From contig JARZZO010000013.1 of assembly GCA_030544215.1 (NCBI GenBank), positions 1,169,001-1,233,000 on the forward strand: a stretch of DNA of 64,000 nt. Reading direction: 5' to 3'. The translations under genes and the position numbers were made by a program. This DNA comes from Zantedeschia hybrid cultivar (lineage: Eukaryota; Streptophyta; Magnoliopsida; Alismatales; Araceae). Positions 1 to 13,023 of the stretch are shown here, in pieces (within the stretch, counting starts at the first letter, position 1; every line of letters starts with the position of its first letter). The notes under the pieces were generated by a model. That model made no database searches. It was not told the DNA's origin and worked only from the letters and a program-made list of their open reading frames with translations.

Positions 1-763
1 CGATGGTAACAGGCAGAAGCCGAGGCCAAGCTGGTGGAGGTGCTGGCATCCTCTAAAGAAGCCTCACCATTGCCACCTGCAGAGGCGACCAGGGATGCTA
101 CCGATGAGCAGGTGGTGATTCCACCAACCAACCCTCAAAGAGAAGACTACGGAGTTCAAGGCTCTTGTGGATGACATTGATGACGATCACCTCCACCCCC
201 CCCCCCCCCTTGATGATGCCATCACCCTTCATTCCCTTCTTGGAACCCACTCCACCTCCCCAACTACTGCGTTGGAGGGGCCACCCCTCCCCCTTGTCCT
301 CCTCCTACAACTACTTCACATGCTCCTCGTTGTACAGCAGCAAGGGCGCATTGATGGAGGCCGGGCTGGTAAGGGCAGCATTACAGGGTAGAGAGAGGTG
401 TAGGGCTGATGAGGAGGAGGAAAGCAAGGTTGCACTGGCCTGCTTTCTGGTGCCACATGGCGGTTTTCCCTTAAGCTAAACTATGATGGGATCCTCAGTG
501 CATGGGCAGTAAGCATCTGCTCTTTTTAAGGGCGACGATCTCCCACTTGTTCCTGACCTACATCACACTGCCGCTCTCCTCTGGTACAGTATGGTGAGCT
601 CCTCCCTTCTTTCGACGACAGCCCCAATCAAATGCCATCACAGTCGTTCTTCCAAGAGAAGCACTGATCGGATGGTGTCTGCTCGTAGATCGCAACAAGA
701 ACAAGAAATGGGCGGTATCCATTGCAGGTGTTCATGGACGTAGCAGGATCTAGCACTGACGTG
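1..763. other. Non-coding stretch with a possible coding remnant
   Basis: No complete gene is supported. The + strand from about 12 to 170 reads as a short acidic/alanine-rich open stretch that then runs into a homopolymer C tract (about 196-209), and 560-667 gives another short open stretch ending in a stop. These look like relics of coding DNA, but I do not recognise the family. If the minus-strand LRR gene is intact, this lies in one of its introns. Confidence 0.3.
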
Positions 764-1021
764 CAAGGATGACAGTCTAGATACCAGTCAATTCTAGTAT
801 CAATATGTACCTATATTGGTCCAATTTTAGTACCAGCCAATTCCAGTGCCTGACTGAAATCGGCTGTATCAGCCTAGTACCGGCTGGTCCTACAATTTTA
901 TTTTATTTTTTTAGTTTTGCATTTCTGGTACTGGTTTCACCCCCATATTGGTACCACTACCGGCCAATATTGGCATGTATTGTCTGATACCGAGACAATA
1001 TGGCTGATACTACCATCTATG
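764..1021. mobile_element. Old hAT-type MITE with degenerate TACCGG-like interior
   Basis: The left end CAAGGATGACAGT and the right end ACTACCATCTATG are imperfect inverted repeats. They match the ends of two fresher copies at 49,763-49,947 and 51,771-51,823. The interior is a decayed run of TACC/GGTA words (for example tagtaccggctggt). The flanking 8 bp no longer match convincingly, as expected for an old copy. It has no coding capacity. Assignment rests on the similarity of ends and interior to the two copies with clear target duplications. Confidence 0.55.
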
Positions 1022-1371
1022 GCAGTGCAGTGTTTGGACGGTGTCTGATGACAGTGAGGCTGTGGCAGAGGAAGGCAAGGAGGGCTGGCACTTGGCAGGG
1101 AAAGAAGAGGAAGGCAGGACAGGGAAGTGAGGGTGATGATGTACAGAAAGAAGTGGCAGCACTGGCCTTCCTCCAAGCATATCCGCTGTGAGGTCCACTA
1201 GCTCAAGGCTGAGAAGGGGCCCAGTGTCAAGGTAAGTCTGGCGGGGAGAGAAGGAGAAGGCGGGGAAGTGAGGCAGGGTAGGGAAATGAGGGCAATGAGG
1301 TATAGAGAGAAGCAGCAGTATCGGCTTTTCACAACCCCCACATTCAGATGGAGGCTCACTGGATGTGAACT

Positions 1372-1399
1372 ACTCTCTCTCTCTCTCTCTCCCCCCCCC

Positions 1400-1456
<57 letters not shown>
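1372..1456. repeat. Compound (CT)n-(C)n-(CT)n-(CA)n microsatellite
   Basis: A CT run, a C run, another CT run and a CA run follow one another. The words on either side (cattcagatggaggctcact at about 1,340 and catgctcagatgggggctca at about 1,462) are near-duplicates. A second loose direct repeat is seen between about 1,107-1,170 and 1,268-1,325. The block therefore appears to have arisen by local duplication as well as slippage. Confidence 0.85.
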
Positions 1457-2213
1457 AAAACCATGCTCAGATGGGGGCTCACTGGAGGTGACCCTATCTT
1501 CCCTTGCCCCTTGCCAAGGCTAAAGATGAAAGGAGTTTGGTTTCTTTTAATACCTAAATTAAGAAAACAATGGCAAAGAGTATTTGTACATCTCTAGTTC
1601 AAGTTACCTAGAGTTAGGCTATATTTCTGTTGCATACTAGAGTTAGGTTAGATTTCTGTTGCATTGCTGTCAAAAAAGAAAACAAGGGGAGTACTTATTT
1701 TAGAACTGGAGATAATTTTAGGGAACTTATTTCGAAATATTAAGATTATACGGACATATTTAGAATCATATCAAATCAAGGGACCGATTCATAAAAATTC
1801 CGTGATAACATTTATCAGCAGTTAGCTCAAGTGACATATAAATATACCATGTTTAGTTGGTGTGAAACCTCATGATTATTCATGAAAATGATGAAAATGA
1901 TGAAAACTTCACAGATAATATAGCTGTCCAAACACATTGTTTATTTGAAATAATTTGTCACTTTTCTGCAGAACAGCATTAACCTTGAATACTAGAAAAA
2001 TGATATGATTTATGGTTGATGCCCCAAAACCAGAAAAGAGATGCCTAATTTGATAATCAGCATTTGCCCACACCCACATGAACAATGTATATTCATCTTA
2101 GAGAGAGGATGGCATGTGTCATTTGAGGTTATATATTAGTCGTTTTGGCTAACTGTATGCATGTGTCTGTGTGTATATATAGTGATAGTATGTACTGCCT
2201 CCATTAGATCTGA

Positions 2214-2215
<2 letters not shown>

Positions 2216-2245
<30 letters not shown>
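2216..2245. repeat. (CT)n microsatellite
   Basis: An uninterrupted CT dinucleotide run of about 30 bases. The DNA around it (1,500-2,700) is AT-rich, and I see no gene or other structured element in it. Confidence 0.9.
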
Positions 2246-2250
<5 letters not shown>

Positions 2251-2733
2251 TGACATAGCAGGTGTTGCGCATATGCCCATGGGTAGAGGCAGCCAATCTA
2301 CTAACCTGATCCATAACATATGCCCATAAGGTAGAGGCAGCAGCAGTTCATGTGTTTGAGCAAATACCACCCAGCGGCCTTACATTTCTCTGCATAAGAT
2401 GGCAGAAAGGTTTACTGATGCAGCTATTAGGTAACAGTGTGGCATGCAACAGAACCAGTTCTGTCGGAGTAGGACAGAACCAAAGAAAGTTGTCATTGGC
2501 GTCGTTAAGGAGCCAGCTGCTACATTTTCTCACACATACATGAGATCGGACGAGAGAGATGGAGAACAAACTGAGGCGAAGATTTTTATTATGCAGAGGA
2601 TTAAAACTTGTGCGAAGTCTGAATCCGCTGTCACACATTAAATTTATATGTATATTACACGCATCTTACACTCGAATCAATCTTTTACAATATACATGAG
2701 TGATTGAGCTTTCAAGATGACGGAAACAGCTGG

Positions 2734-3049
2734 TTAAGATGGCATCTTTCGTGACGTCCAGTTGTGCTTATGGGGCACCTCATTGTCAACCTCTTTCTTG
2801 TAAGCTTCAGTAGCAGCTGCAGGTGGCACATTTGAGGGATGTGCTCATTCCTTCCTTGCTGGCGACTATGAACTCTCCAATGCCGGTGACCATGAACTCC
2901 CCATGGCCGTCCACAGTATAGCTGCCTCTGTTGCCAGTATGATCTCTCCAGCACTCCCTGTACCTGGCCACCACATTCTCCTTGGACACCAGCCCATAGG
3001 GAACGTTCTTGGGGAGGACCCTGCTGGGAGTTGAAGCTGCTAAGACCAT
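2734..3049 (-). pseudogene. ZF-HD / mini zinc finger (MIF-like) pseudogene
   Basis: The minus strand reads RYRECWRDHTGNRGSYTVDG, then HGEFM, then a KCATCSCY block. This follows the plant-specific zinc-finger homeodomain dimerisation finger, whose usual pattern is YRECxxNHA, DGCGEFM and LKCAACxCHR. Known for the family: ZF-HD and MIF proteins are nuclear regulators, with MIFs lacking the homeodomain. Defects seen: the metal-ligand Cys of DGC is His, a short extra segment (about VTGIGEF) lies within the finger, and the reading frame breaks at the CHRxFH motif. After the break the sequence continues in another frame with a lysine/glutamate-rich tail ending at a TAA (2,734-2,736). No intron is seen, so a retrocopy or an old gene duplicate are both possible. 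There is no homeodomain. It is almost certainly non-functional. Confidence 0.65.
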
Positions 3050-3594
3050 TCACTCATGCTCTCGGTGCTGGCCCTCCTTCATTCTTCTACTCTAGCTCCC
3101 ACAGGTTATTAGAGATGGAGCTGATGCCGGCTCCGTCACGTCATTGCTGTGGTGAAGCAACATGCTGGGTGTTGCACAGGTTATCAGATCTAGATAACAT
3201 TGCTGGTGACATCTAGCTGCTGTTGCTGCCTAGTTTTTCATGCACAGCTGCTGCAGTTAGAGAAGGAACAGATGCTTGAACAGAGGTGGTGCTACCACCC
3301 TGTTGCTGCTGCTGTTACATCCTTCTCTCATGTGGCATAGACAGATGGAGAATGAAATGAGGGAGATGGGGTCTGGCTAGGGAGGGAAAATGGAGGGGAG
3401 GTGTGTGGGCACCCCCTTTTCCTGCTCGAAGTCTCCAAGAAGCTTGTGTGTCCTGGAATGGGTGGGGAACTTTCGTCCAAGACTCCAAGCACGGCTCTCT
3501 TTCTTTTCCACGACAGAAATGTTTTTCAGGGCCACCAAGAGATCTCCATCTGACAGTGGGTGTAAGAAACGCTGTCACTGGATTTGAGGAAGGC

Positions 3595-3870
3595 AGCATA
3601 CGTCAGTTGCCTATATCTATATGTCCCCTCCTTCTCACACTACTGGCCATTTTACTACAGGCTTCCACATTTCTTGGCACTCCTCCTATCTAATGACATA
3701 ATAAGAAGCAGCAATGGTTTCTCCCTCTAGTACAAAGGCTGAGTATCTTACTATGGCTGTCTCTATCATGTTTTCTTTGGAATTCCTTTTGCCCTTCCCT
3801 CTCCCACTACTTGCCATTCTGCTACAGGTTTTTGGATCTTCTAGGGCATTTCTTCCCTTCTCGTGGCATA
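3595..3870. repeat. Imperfect direct repeat pair
   Basis: The block around 3,620-3,700 (cactactggccattttacta) and the block around 3,805-3,870 (cactacttgccattctgcta) share a similar order of words, including a following 'catttctt' and 'ggcat(a)' motif. They look like diverged copies of a unit about 185 bp long. I cannot assign them to a known element. Confidence 0.4.
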
Positions 3871-5508
3871 ACAAATGGCAGCTGAGATGCCTAGGTTGCC
3901 TTGAAATCATGGAAATATTGATCCCTCCTACACTGCCCCCATTCTGTGCTACTCCACTGGTTATGTTGCTCCACCAGCTGAGCTGTGTCACCTGTAGAGC
4001 TGTTCAGCAGGTGAGCCATTCTTATCTTTTAATATGTATGTTTGCCTTAATTTTTTTTATTTCCTAGGGCAATCATCGTCACCTCTGCAGCCAGGCAACT
4101 CTTCGTGCAATTGTTGCCTGCAAATGCTATTCCAGCCTGGCTCTTCCTGAAACTTCAACCTGCGAGCCTCTCGCTGCAATCCAGAAGCATGAACAGAAAG
4201 GCTTTTTAATTGCATTTTTATGTGTCAAATTTTTTATCCATTTAATTTAAAGGATCAGTGTTTATACTTCCAAATTAGTTTGTTGGCTTAAAAGCATTTG
4301 TTTTCATGTTTGGTTTCAATCATTTCTTTTCCTTTGTGGCTTTTGCCGCCTTCCAAAAAAAAAAGCATTTCTCTCATTTTGCTTAGTTCCATTTTGTTGT
4401 TTAGATCATTGTTTATGTGTCTAAATTCATTAATAGTTATCAGGATCCTTGGCTGCTGCTCCCAATCTCCCTGATATCTCTCCAAATTCTCTCATCTTTG
4501 GCCTTTCAAGATGATGTGCAGATCCAACACGGTATTCCTTGCTTGTAATTTTATTGCATGATAGACATTGTTATAGAAACACTAGCAGCAATTAGGAGAA
4601 TTTCATATGATAGTTCTCTCCTAAACCGTAACTGTTGTTTCAAGAGATTGGTTCAATAAAAGGGACCTCTATGTCCAATCCTCCAGGACTTCTGAATCCT
4701 AAGATTACCCCAGGTTTTTGGAATAAGACTTTATGAAGTCAACATTGATGAATGAAGCTCTATGATCCTGAAAGTGTTAAACAATGAATTTCACATAAAT
4801 TAAAAAGAAAGAAGGCTCGGAAGCTAAGGACTGCACTAATTTTCAAAATTAGAGTAAAGGAAGGAGGTTGAGAGTTTAAGGAACTGATTTGTCATTCTGA
4901 GGTTTGGGGAGGATCCATGTGCTGTTTCTCAGCACTGTTGTCAATAATAATGTGGCCTTTTACTTGTGTCATGGATTTGGCTGGTGTTTCTTCCAGCATC
5001 TTGCATGTGTGCATGTAGTGGACACCATCTTGGAGTCTTTATTGCTTACCCCTTTAGGAAACACTGAGTTTTCTCTTGGTGATGTAGAGTGCTACAACTG
5101 GCTAGTTGCATTATGAATTACTGGTTCTGGTGCGGTAGTTTTTGACATCATTAATCCTGAGTGTTGTTATTCCTTTGCAAGTCCAGTATTGACTGTTTCT
5201 TACAGTCTTTCTACTTCTCAAGGTATGTTAACACAGATTTTTTCATGTTCTCTTTCATCTTAGTGGTCTGTTTTCAATGGTATCTCACTTCTGAAATCTG
5301 GGACATATTATGTCCACACAAAATAAAGTTTCTGGCATGTTTGACCACTCTTCAAAAACAAATGCAGCATTTCAAGGGGAGACACTCATAAAAAGGATGC
5401 CACAGGTGTAAGCATTCTTCCATACTAGATAAACTTATTAATGCATTGATATATAACAAACAGTGGGTGAGTACAGATAAAAGGATGAAAATAACTAAGA
5501 AGACTAAC
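3871..5508. other. AT-rich DNA without recognisable gene
   Basis: I searched the minus strand for further 24-residue LRR exons continuing the gene that ends (within this window) at 5,509 and found none. The open frames here are short and lack domain signatures. The stretch is probably part of a long intron of that gene. Confidence 0.4.
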
Positions 5509-8500
5509 CTTTTAAGCTAACCATTCCTTCATCACCAACCTTACAAGAATCCAAGTTCAAACTCTCCAATTGCACTAATCCTGTAATGAAGAAAAGCAAG
5601 AGAAGCTGTTACATCAAAAGTAATCATAATAATGAAGCATATCAAGTTAAAAAGCTAAAAGATACCTCCTTTAAAGGTATCTCAATCAAGATATTAATTA
5701 GTTTACGATGTACCAAAGTTTAGTTTTCAGAAGGCACTTCCTGACAGAGAAGCTAAGCAATATGAGGCAGCTTCTCGGCATATGTGGAGGAAAAGAACTT
5801 GTGCAGATTGAGTGGACAACCCGAAGAGGTTTTTTAAGCAAAGTTTCCGCATTCATATATAGCAGATGGGGATTCACCATTGCAAGAATAGCTTAAAGAC
5901 CTTCCCACCTTCAGTGGTTCAGTTCTTAGTGTGAAGGGTTGCAAATTCCACATGCTCCCTCATGACAAATAAGACGAGTCCATCCCAAATATGAACTCAA
6001 AAGTCCACTGTAGGGAGAGAACGGAGATTGGCCATTATGAGCCGATAAAAAGGTATGGCAGATAGTGCTTCATGCAACTTTATGAGCCCCTTCTACCTCA
6101 TTCAGTTTGCTGGAGTATTTGGCATGAAAGAAGGATGCAATTTCCGGGGAAGAAAAATTCATATTGAGAACATTTCCCTCAGAGCATCGTCCTTTTCGTA
6201 TCATTGGTCTCGTCACATTCCTGGAATCCCATCAGAGTGCCGGGATAATCTTTTCAAGTCTGTCTGACCTTTATTTTATTTTCTTGGGTAGGAATCTCTC
6301 CGACCCTGCTGATTGTACTTCCTCTATTTATGCTTAATAAAATTGGTGCTACAATCCATGTTTATTTTCAACAAAAACCTTCATGGGCCCCTAAAGGAAT
6401 AATGTTTGTGACAGATGGAACATCAAACCTTGTTTTTGGTGGATGGCGTTGTAGAGCAAATTAAGTTACCCCTTTTCCTTTTTTTGAGATGCATCATGCA
6501 TGCTCCATTTTGTTTTCACAACATAATATCAGACACATTATAGAAGCAGTCATGAAGTGCCCTTACATATATCGCATCTCAATTTAAAAATGCTTAAAAA
6601 AAAACTTTATTTGCCATAGAGGGATAACAGAGCTTTCTAGAAGAACTTTTGTGATATGCATATTGTGTAGAAGCAGAGGCAGAGTCAGCAAATAAGTAAA
6701 CTTCAATGTTTTGTAATCATCGTACAGGTGGCTCTTCTATGTAGGAAGACTACAAATATTGAGTATTGGATTGGAGAAGGGCTGTAACCCATTTCCTCAA
6801 ATGCTGGATGTACAATATTTTTTTCTTCTTCTTTTTTGGGTGGGAATGTGGGTATTTCTGATGAATGGAGTGTACATCCTATAAAGATGCCCTTTAGGCA
6901 TTTTCATAAAGTAGCTATATACAGTCGCAATTAGTTTTACGACATGATAGACACAACTTTACAGAAACAGTCGTGATGTGCTCTAATAAGCATTGTATCT
7001 CGAGTTAAGTGTGTTGCTTTTGCACTCTAATAGGGACGATAATGAACACAGAAATATGCATATCAATAAAAAAGGGTCAAGGTTGTTGAGAAGAGGTTTA
7101 CCTTTCAGATGTGCCAAGCAAGCATCTGTGATATTGTTGAACCCCAAATTCAAGAGTTTCAAGTTTACAAGCTCTACGAAGGAATACATTTTACATAAGT
7201 TTCCAAACAAAGATAAAGCTTTTGCAAAATCAGAATCACTTAATTTATAACCTAAAATAACTTTTAAGGTAGAAGATAATAAACACAAATACTAGAGAGA
7301 AATGTTTATTGCAGTAACCTGAAACATTCAAAATATTATTATCTTCTAGAGCAAAACTGATTTTAACTGAGTACATACTTATATGTAGCACAAAATAAAG
7401 TGTTAAACTCACTGGCTAAGTTCTCACAGCCATCGTCAGATATACCACATCGGCAGAGATTTAGATATAAGAGTGCAAGAAGCCCTGCATAAACCACAAA
7501 GTAGATGGATGACTAATTGTTGGCATATATTACACAGCTAAAGATCCAAGAATTGAAAAACTGAGAGAGCTCCAGAATATGTTGCTAGAGGACAATAATT
7601 ACCATAGGTGAAATCAAGCAAGAGTAAGCACTAGCAAGCAATTGCTTTGAAACCAAGCAAGAATAAGCAAACAAGCAATTGCTTTGCATAGGACTATATT
7701 AATACCTAAACTGTCAATAGATAATCTAGGGGTTCTAAAAGCAAAAGCGCATGACAAGAGAAAACATATTAACGCCATTAATTGTCAATAGATAAGGCAG
7801 ACTATTAATGTTATTAAGATAGATATTCATATAAACCATTATCAGTGGTGACTGTCAAAATAATATACAATACAAAGTACATAAAGAGCATATATTAAGA
7901 GATAACTTGACACATTCAGGAAATCAAATCTGCAGGACAGAAAAGCAACAATGGCAAGGCTATGAAATTGTAAGAAGTATTGGCATGGCATGTTCAAATC
8001 CCCCATGGAGATTTTTTTTGAAGGTGGCAAGGCCACAAATATGTATTATATAACAAAAAGAGTACAACGAACACAAACAAGCCCTTAAACAAGAGGAGCA
8101 GGGCACCAAAACCAGACCAAACACTAAGATGGTGTCTTAACATCCATCCCCTAAGGGTACAAAAAAGGAAGATGACTGAATACAAGAAGGACAAAGCACC
8201 CAACCCCACTCTCTAACCTTATCACAAACAAAACCGACCATTCTATCCAGCACAACAGATTCCCTGTTGAAGACTTCTCCAGTTTCTCTCCCCCCAAACA
8301 GCCCACAGGGTGGCATGGAGAATCAGCCACCAAAGATGACAGTCTTGTGCCAAAACCACATAAAAATTCCATGATCGGTGAAGAGCATGGCTCAAGAGTA
8401 TGGAGAGTCAGACAAACTCATACAACATGATGAACATGCTACATAAATTTCGGTAAGCAGTTCTTTTTAGTGGTTGTTCAATCAATACACAGACATTTGG

Positions 8501-11500
8501 GCTCTCTTGTGAGTAGAAGAAAATAAAGTTTTCTCACCATTCCAGATAGGGAAAGAAGAAAAGTATGTCCGGAGACAGGTCAAGTTGCTAGTGGAACCCC
8601 CCCCCCCCCCAAAAAAAAAAAAAAAAAAAAAAATCTCAGTTCAGCCGCAACTAAACAAGGGATGCATCATATATATGTGGGTAAGAGCCTTCCAAGTCCT
8701 ACATAGCCGTGAGATAATGTTGCTGCCTCCTCTGAGGTTCTGACCATTGCGAGGAGAGGAATGTCAAATAAAGCCATGGGAAAAAAAAAAAAAAAACTAA
8801 ATGATTTGGACCACGGAAACAAAAACCAAACGAATTGGATAAACCATGACTGGAACCAGATCGAAGCTGGTGCAGAGGAACTCACAAGAACTTGTTGGCT
8901 TTGCCCCAAAACCAGGATCAGGACTGGGATTGGGACCGGAACTAGAAATGCAACCAGCCAATACCGGTCCATTTCCAAAACCCAGTTTTTAATTTCTTCA
9001 CTGACACTTTCCATGGTGCATGTGAGAGCTCGCAAAATCAAACATGATCAAAATAGCCAAATAGAGAGTTAAATCTGACGAGGTGGGCACATCGTAGGTG
9101 GACTAATGGTTGCCAAAAGTGGGGGTTGGGAGGGGGGGGGTGTGGAGTGTCCAGCTTGATATGAACACATGAAGAACAAGTTTGCAATTGAACTTGCACC
9201 AGGGTCAGGGTGGCACACCCCCGGATGGAAAATGCAAAATATCATTGCTACCAAAAAATAATTATGCAAGAAATGGAGTATCAAATCTATCAACATATTA
9301 AAAACAGGTAGTAATTAAGTACAATGTTTCATTCTTCACCCCAAGTTAGGTAGCAGGACTAAATGCTCAATTTGCTCGTTAGAATGAACAATCAAGAACT
9401 GAAATGTGTTCAAAATATCTCACATTTACTTTTGACCATGAAATTGTTAATTTGGATTTGATCATGAGTCAGTGGACCCTGCTAAACAGAGGCAAGATAT
9501 ACTATTCTAAGATAACAGACAAAAGATCAAACATGTTGAAGGCACAATCAAAATATTAAAAACATAAATGTCATCATCTCATTCTAAACTTTAGTTTTTT
9601 TGCTCCCTAAAACAAGCATATATATATATAAAGTGTGAGACCTGAAATAGACTCCAAACAGTCAGCAGTAATGGGACACCCCTCCAAGTTTAGCATTGTA
9701 AGCTTAGACAAACCTATAAAAATGAAACATGAAAAAAAAACATATTTAAGAATAATAAACTGAAAAATGGGTTTAAAAAGATCTAAAATTTCTTGATGGA
9801 GTAGAAAAGGGTTGAAGAGACCACTAACAAAGAAAAGTCAAAGGATCAATGAATACCTCTTAGATGAGCAACCCCAGCATCAGTAACTTTGTTAAATGAT
9901 AGGTGCAACTCTTTCAAGCTGGTAAGTCCTGAACATAAGTTAAGGCAATTAATGTTTACAAAGAGAAAAGCACCAAAAGTGGGAAATAAATCATGGATAA
10001 TCCTATTGGAAATGGAACTCAAGGAAGCTGCACATGAGAGAGGAAATGGCCACAGGCAGCAAAGGACTGCAGAAGGATTGTAGAAGCCGGGACAAAAAGC
10101 ATAGCTGAGGCACACACATCTACTTAACCTTTCAAAGTTCTAAACTTCCATTGAACTTCTATTGAAAAAGAAAAATCAAGCACAATTGACAAACTGTGAT
10201 AAACCATTATATTCATTCTCAGTTTCTCTAATATTACCCCCAAGTGTTTCAAGTTTCAGGATAGCATGCTTATGTTTACTCTTTAAGCTTGGAGGTAATG
10301 CTGAATAACTGGTAACGAAAAGATGACAATAGATAACAACAGTGCCGTTGCAAGTACAGTGAAGAATGCATTGTCATAAAGCAGATTATTAAACAAGTTT
10401 TCTCAAAATTAATCAGAGTGAAAGTACAAAGACCTACCCAACAAATAAATTTCCTTGATTTCTAAATACATTTGTTTTGGCTGAAAAATAAAAGGTGTTA
10501 TTCTATACGAGCGTAAAGCAGCAGTTACCTGAAAGAGGTTCCATGTCTACATCTGATATTTGGTTACAGAATTTAATGTTCAAAGATGCAAGCTTTGTCA
10601 AACCTGTCAAGAAATGAACATATCAGAAATCCTCCCCCAACGTAATCCCAGTAAAGCAACATATGCAATTACAGTACTTTTCATTATACTAAAAAGAAAT
10701 TGGACAGCATGCATTCCACTGCTAAATATGACCTGGCCAAACAAATGAAAACATCCTTTGTTTATTAAAAACTTGCATAACCTGCACCTTCCATGAGACA
10801 CACTAGACTCCCCCTTGTGGACTTTTTACAGAAAATTCCATCACTTTCGATTGAGAAAATTACATCTAATAAACAGGGATCTTCTTCTCTACTAGTAACA
10901 GCATTTGCAACTTAAATAATTTTCCCTGCAGTGTTTATCTGCACCTCTTACTATCCAGAGAAAAGTTGATTCATGTCCTAACATGAAATGCAGACAGTCC
11001 ACAGTGCAACACAGATGCATTCTTCAAACATGTGCATAATTAACAAACCTCAGTCATCAGGATCCCCAAGTAAAGACAGGAAAATGAAATTTCAGAATAT
11101 GCAGACTCAAGTATGGTCTAATCAAGTATTACTTACCAAAAAAAATTATGGTCTAATCAAGCACGCCAAGAACCAAACAGAAGGTGGGATTAAGAAACAG
11201 AGAAAATATTATGAATTTGTCTTCTAAAGAAAAGATAGATCTCAGTAGAAAAAGTATCAACCTTTCAGGTAAACAAGTCCACCATGAATTCCTGAACACC
11301 TTTCAAGATCCAAATTTACCAAGTTAACTAAGTTCTTAAAAGGTTTCATTCCTTCTGCTGTGATGCAACTGTTCCTCTTTAAATTCAAACATGCCAAGTT
11401 CGATAAACCTGAAAACAATGAAGACATAAAATAAACAACATAACTAAAAAATATTCAGTCAGACATGACTAAATGTCCCCACAAAAATACATGATTTATC

Positions 11501-13023
11501 AGTCTATTGGCATGAGCTTATGGGACAGGGGCATAACTAATACCCAAGTCATGATCCAAACTTTTACGAACAAAGAAAAACTGTGAAAAGAAAAATGCAG
11601 CACAGGTTAAGAAAAGGTACCAGATAGGTGGCCTAGTCCACTGTCTGAAACTTGTTCACAACAGTCCAGTGTTAATGTCTGAAGGCTTGTGCAAGCTTTG
11701 ATAAGATTCAGTCCACTGTCTGTTATGTCTGAACCAGAAATATCAAGAGACAGCAATGATTCTCCTTGCGAAGAAACGGTGCCCATCCAACTGTCCTTCA
11801 CTCCAGGGTATTCTCCTAATAAAATATCCTAGTAACAAAACACAGGACATTTTCACAAGAAGAACTTATCAATTGCAAGTAAGATATAAGAATTTGCTAC
11901 ACTAAAACTAGAGGCAACTTCCCAAAAGTAGCATATTAAGTTTAATACAAGATTACCAAATCCACTGCTTAACACTTTATTCCATTTTACTCATCTACTA
12001 ACATATAAGTGCATCCCAATGGAATAGAAGCACAGCAGAGAATGTCAATAGTTTTTTGACAGGACAACATATAGTAATTGTGCAGATGGGACTAGCAATT
12101 ATGTAAAGGTCAGGTTTCTTGGAAACGAAACAATGGATGACACAGCTGCTCCCCCCCTCCCCCCCCAGGCGAGGAATAGGTACAACACTACTACTTCTTG
12201 TGAGTTTAACATAGTTGGCAGACATCCCGCCATTTAAAAAATTAGGTACCAGAAAAAGAGCAACAGACAATAGACAGTAATATAAGCTTGATTTTTCTTT
12301 GGAATAGAGCTGATCTAAAAAAGAATCCAATTCACTCAAGAAGCAACAGCACCTTTCTAAGTTATCATGAGACACATACTGATACATGTCATGTCCATTA
12401 TCATCCTTTCTTTAACAAATTGTAGATTCATGAGCGAGGTCTTAACTGCATTATCAAGGAGGAACTCAAATTGCAATGTAACTATAGACTGATAATTGGG
12501 ATATCCGCAGCAATATATCTTATTTTATTCTATGCCAACTAATGAAGTGGTGAGTAATGGTACCTGAAGAGCACAATCTCGAAATGATTCAAGAGTAACC
12601 TCTGTAAGGCAGTGAGATTCTACCAATTCATTGAATATCTGCTGGCTGATATCCCTTGGGAGCATTGAGAAGCTAACATACTTCTTGATATCCTAGTAGC
12701 AAGGAAAGCAGCATATGCACACTCTCGAGTCAGACAATGGCATAAGAGTTTTTTTTTTCTTTCTTCTAGGATTTGCATCAGAAAGAGAGAACAAAATCTG
12801 CAAGCACAAGAACAAATACAACCTCACGAATTTTACGGGCACACAATTCCAATAGGGAAGGGCATTTATTGCCTCCGTCCTCGGATACTGCCGAACTGGA
12901 ACGAGAAAGTGGATACAACAGCCATTTTGCACTGCCGCTCTTGCCATACCTTTTGGAGACTCCTCTCCTCACACCATCTTCGTCAACTTGGTTGTCCCTC
13001 TTCCTTGAGCACGCACCCCCCAT
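5509..13023 (-). CDS. Leucine-rich-repeat protein with degenerate F-box-like N-terminus (partial; ten exons)
   Basis: Exons in coding order: 13023-12823, 12692-12564, 11828-11621, 11408-11262, 10603-10529, 9928-9857, 9713-9642, 7484-7413, 7173-7102, 5580-5509. All have GT/AG borders and phases that fit, giving about 373 residues. The start MGGACSRKRD was chosen over an in-frame Met five codons upstream because it makes a typical N-myristoylation site (Gly2) with Cys5 available for palmitoylation, as in homologues. Exon 2 carries LPRDISQQIFNELV, a degenerate F-box. From exon 3 on there are LRRs of the cysteine-containing/F-box-LRR kind (L..L.L..C..ITD.G...L.G). Exons 6-10 are each exactly 72 bp, phase 1, one repeat each. 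It matches the conserved plant family annotated as F-box/LRR-repeat protein 14-like, usually near 580 residues, so roughly 200 C-terminal residues lie outside the window or beyond an intron of more than 5.5 kb. Function is not established; protein-protein binding, possibly at a membrane, is inferred. Confidence 0.9.
8597..8633. repeat. Poly(C)-poly(A) tract inside LRR-gene intron
   Basis: Fourteen C followed by about 23 A, within the 2.2-kb intron between exons 7 and 8 (7,485-9,641). The rest of that intron is AT-rich, with no recognised element. On the minus strand this reads T-run then C-run. Confidence 0.85.

Noticed and set aside
1198..1482. Arg/Glu-repeat open frame
   Set aside because: Translation of the CT/CA microsatellite.
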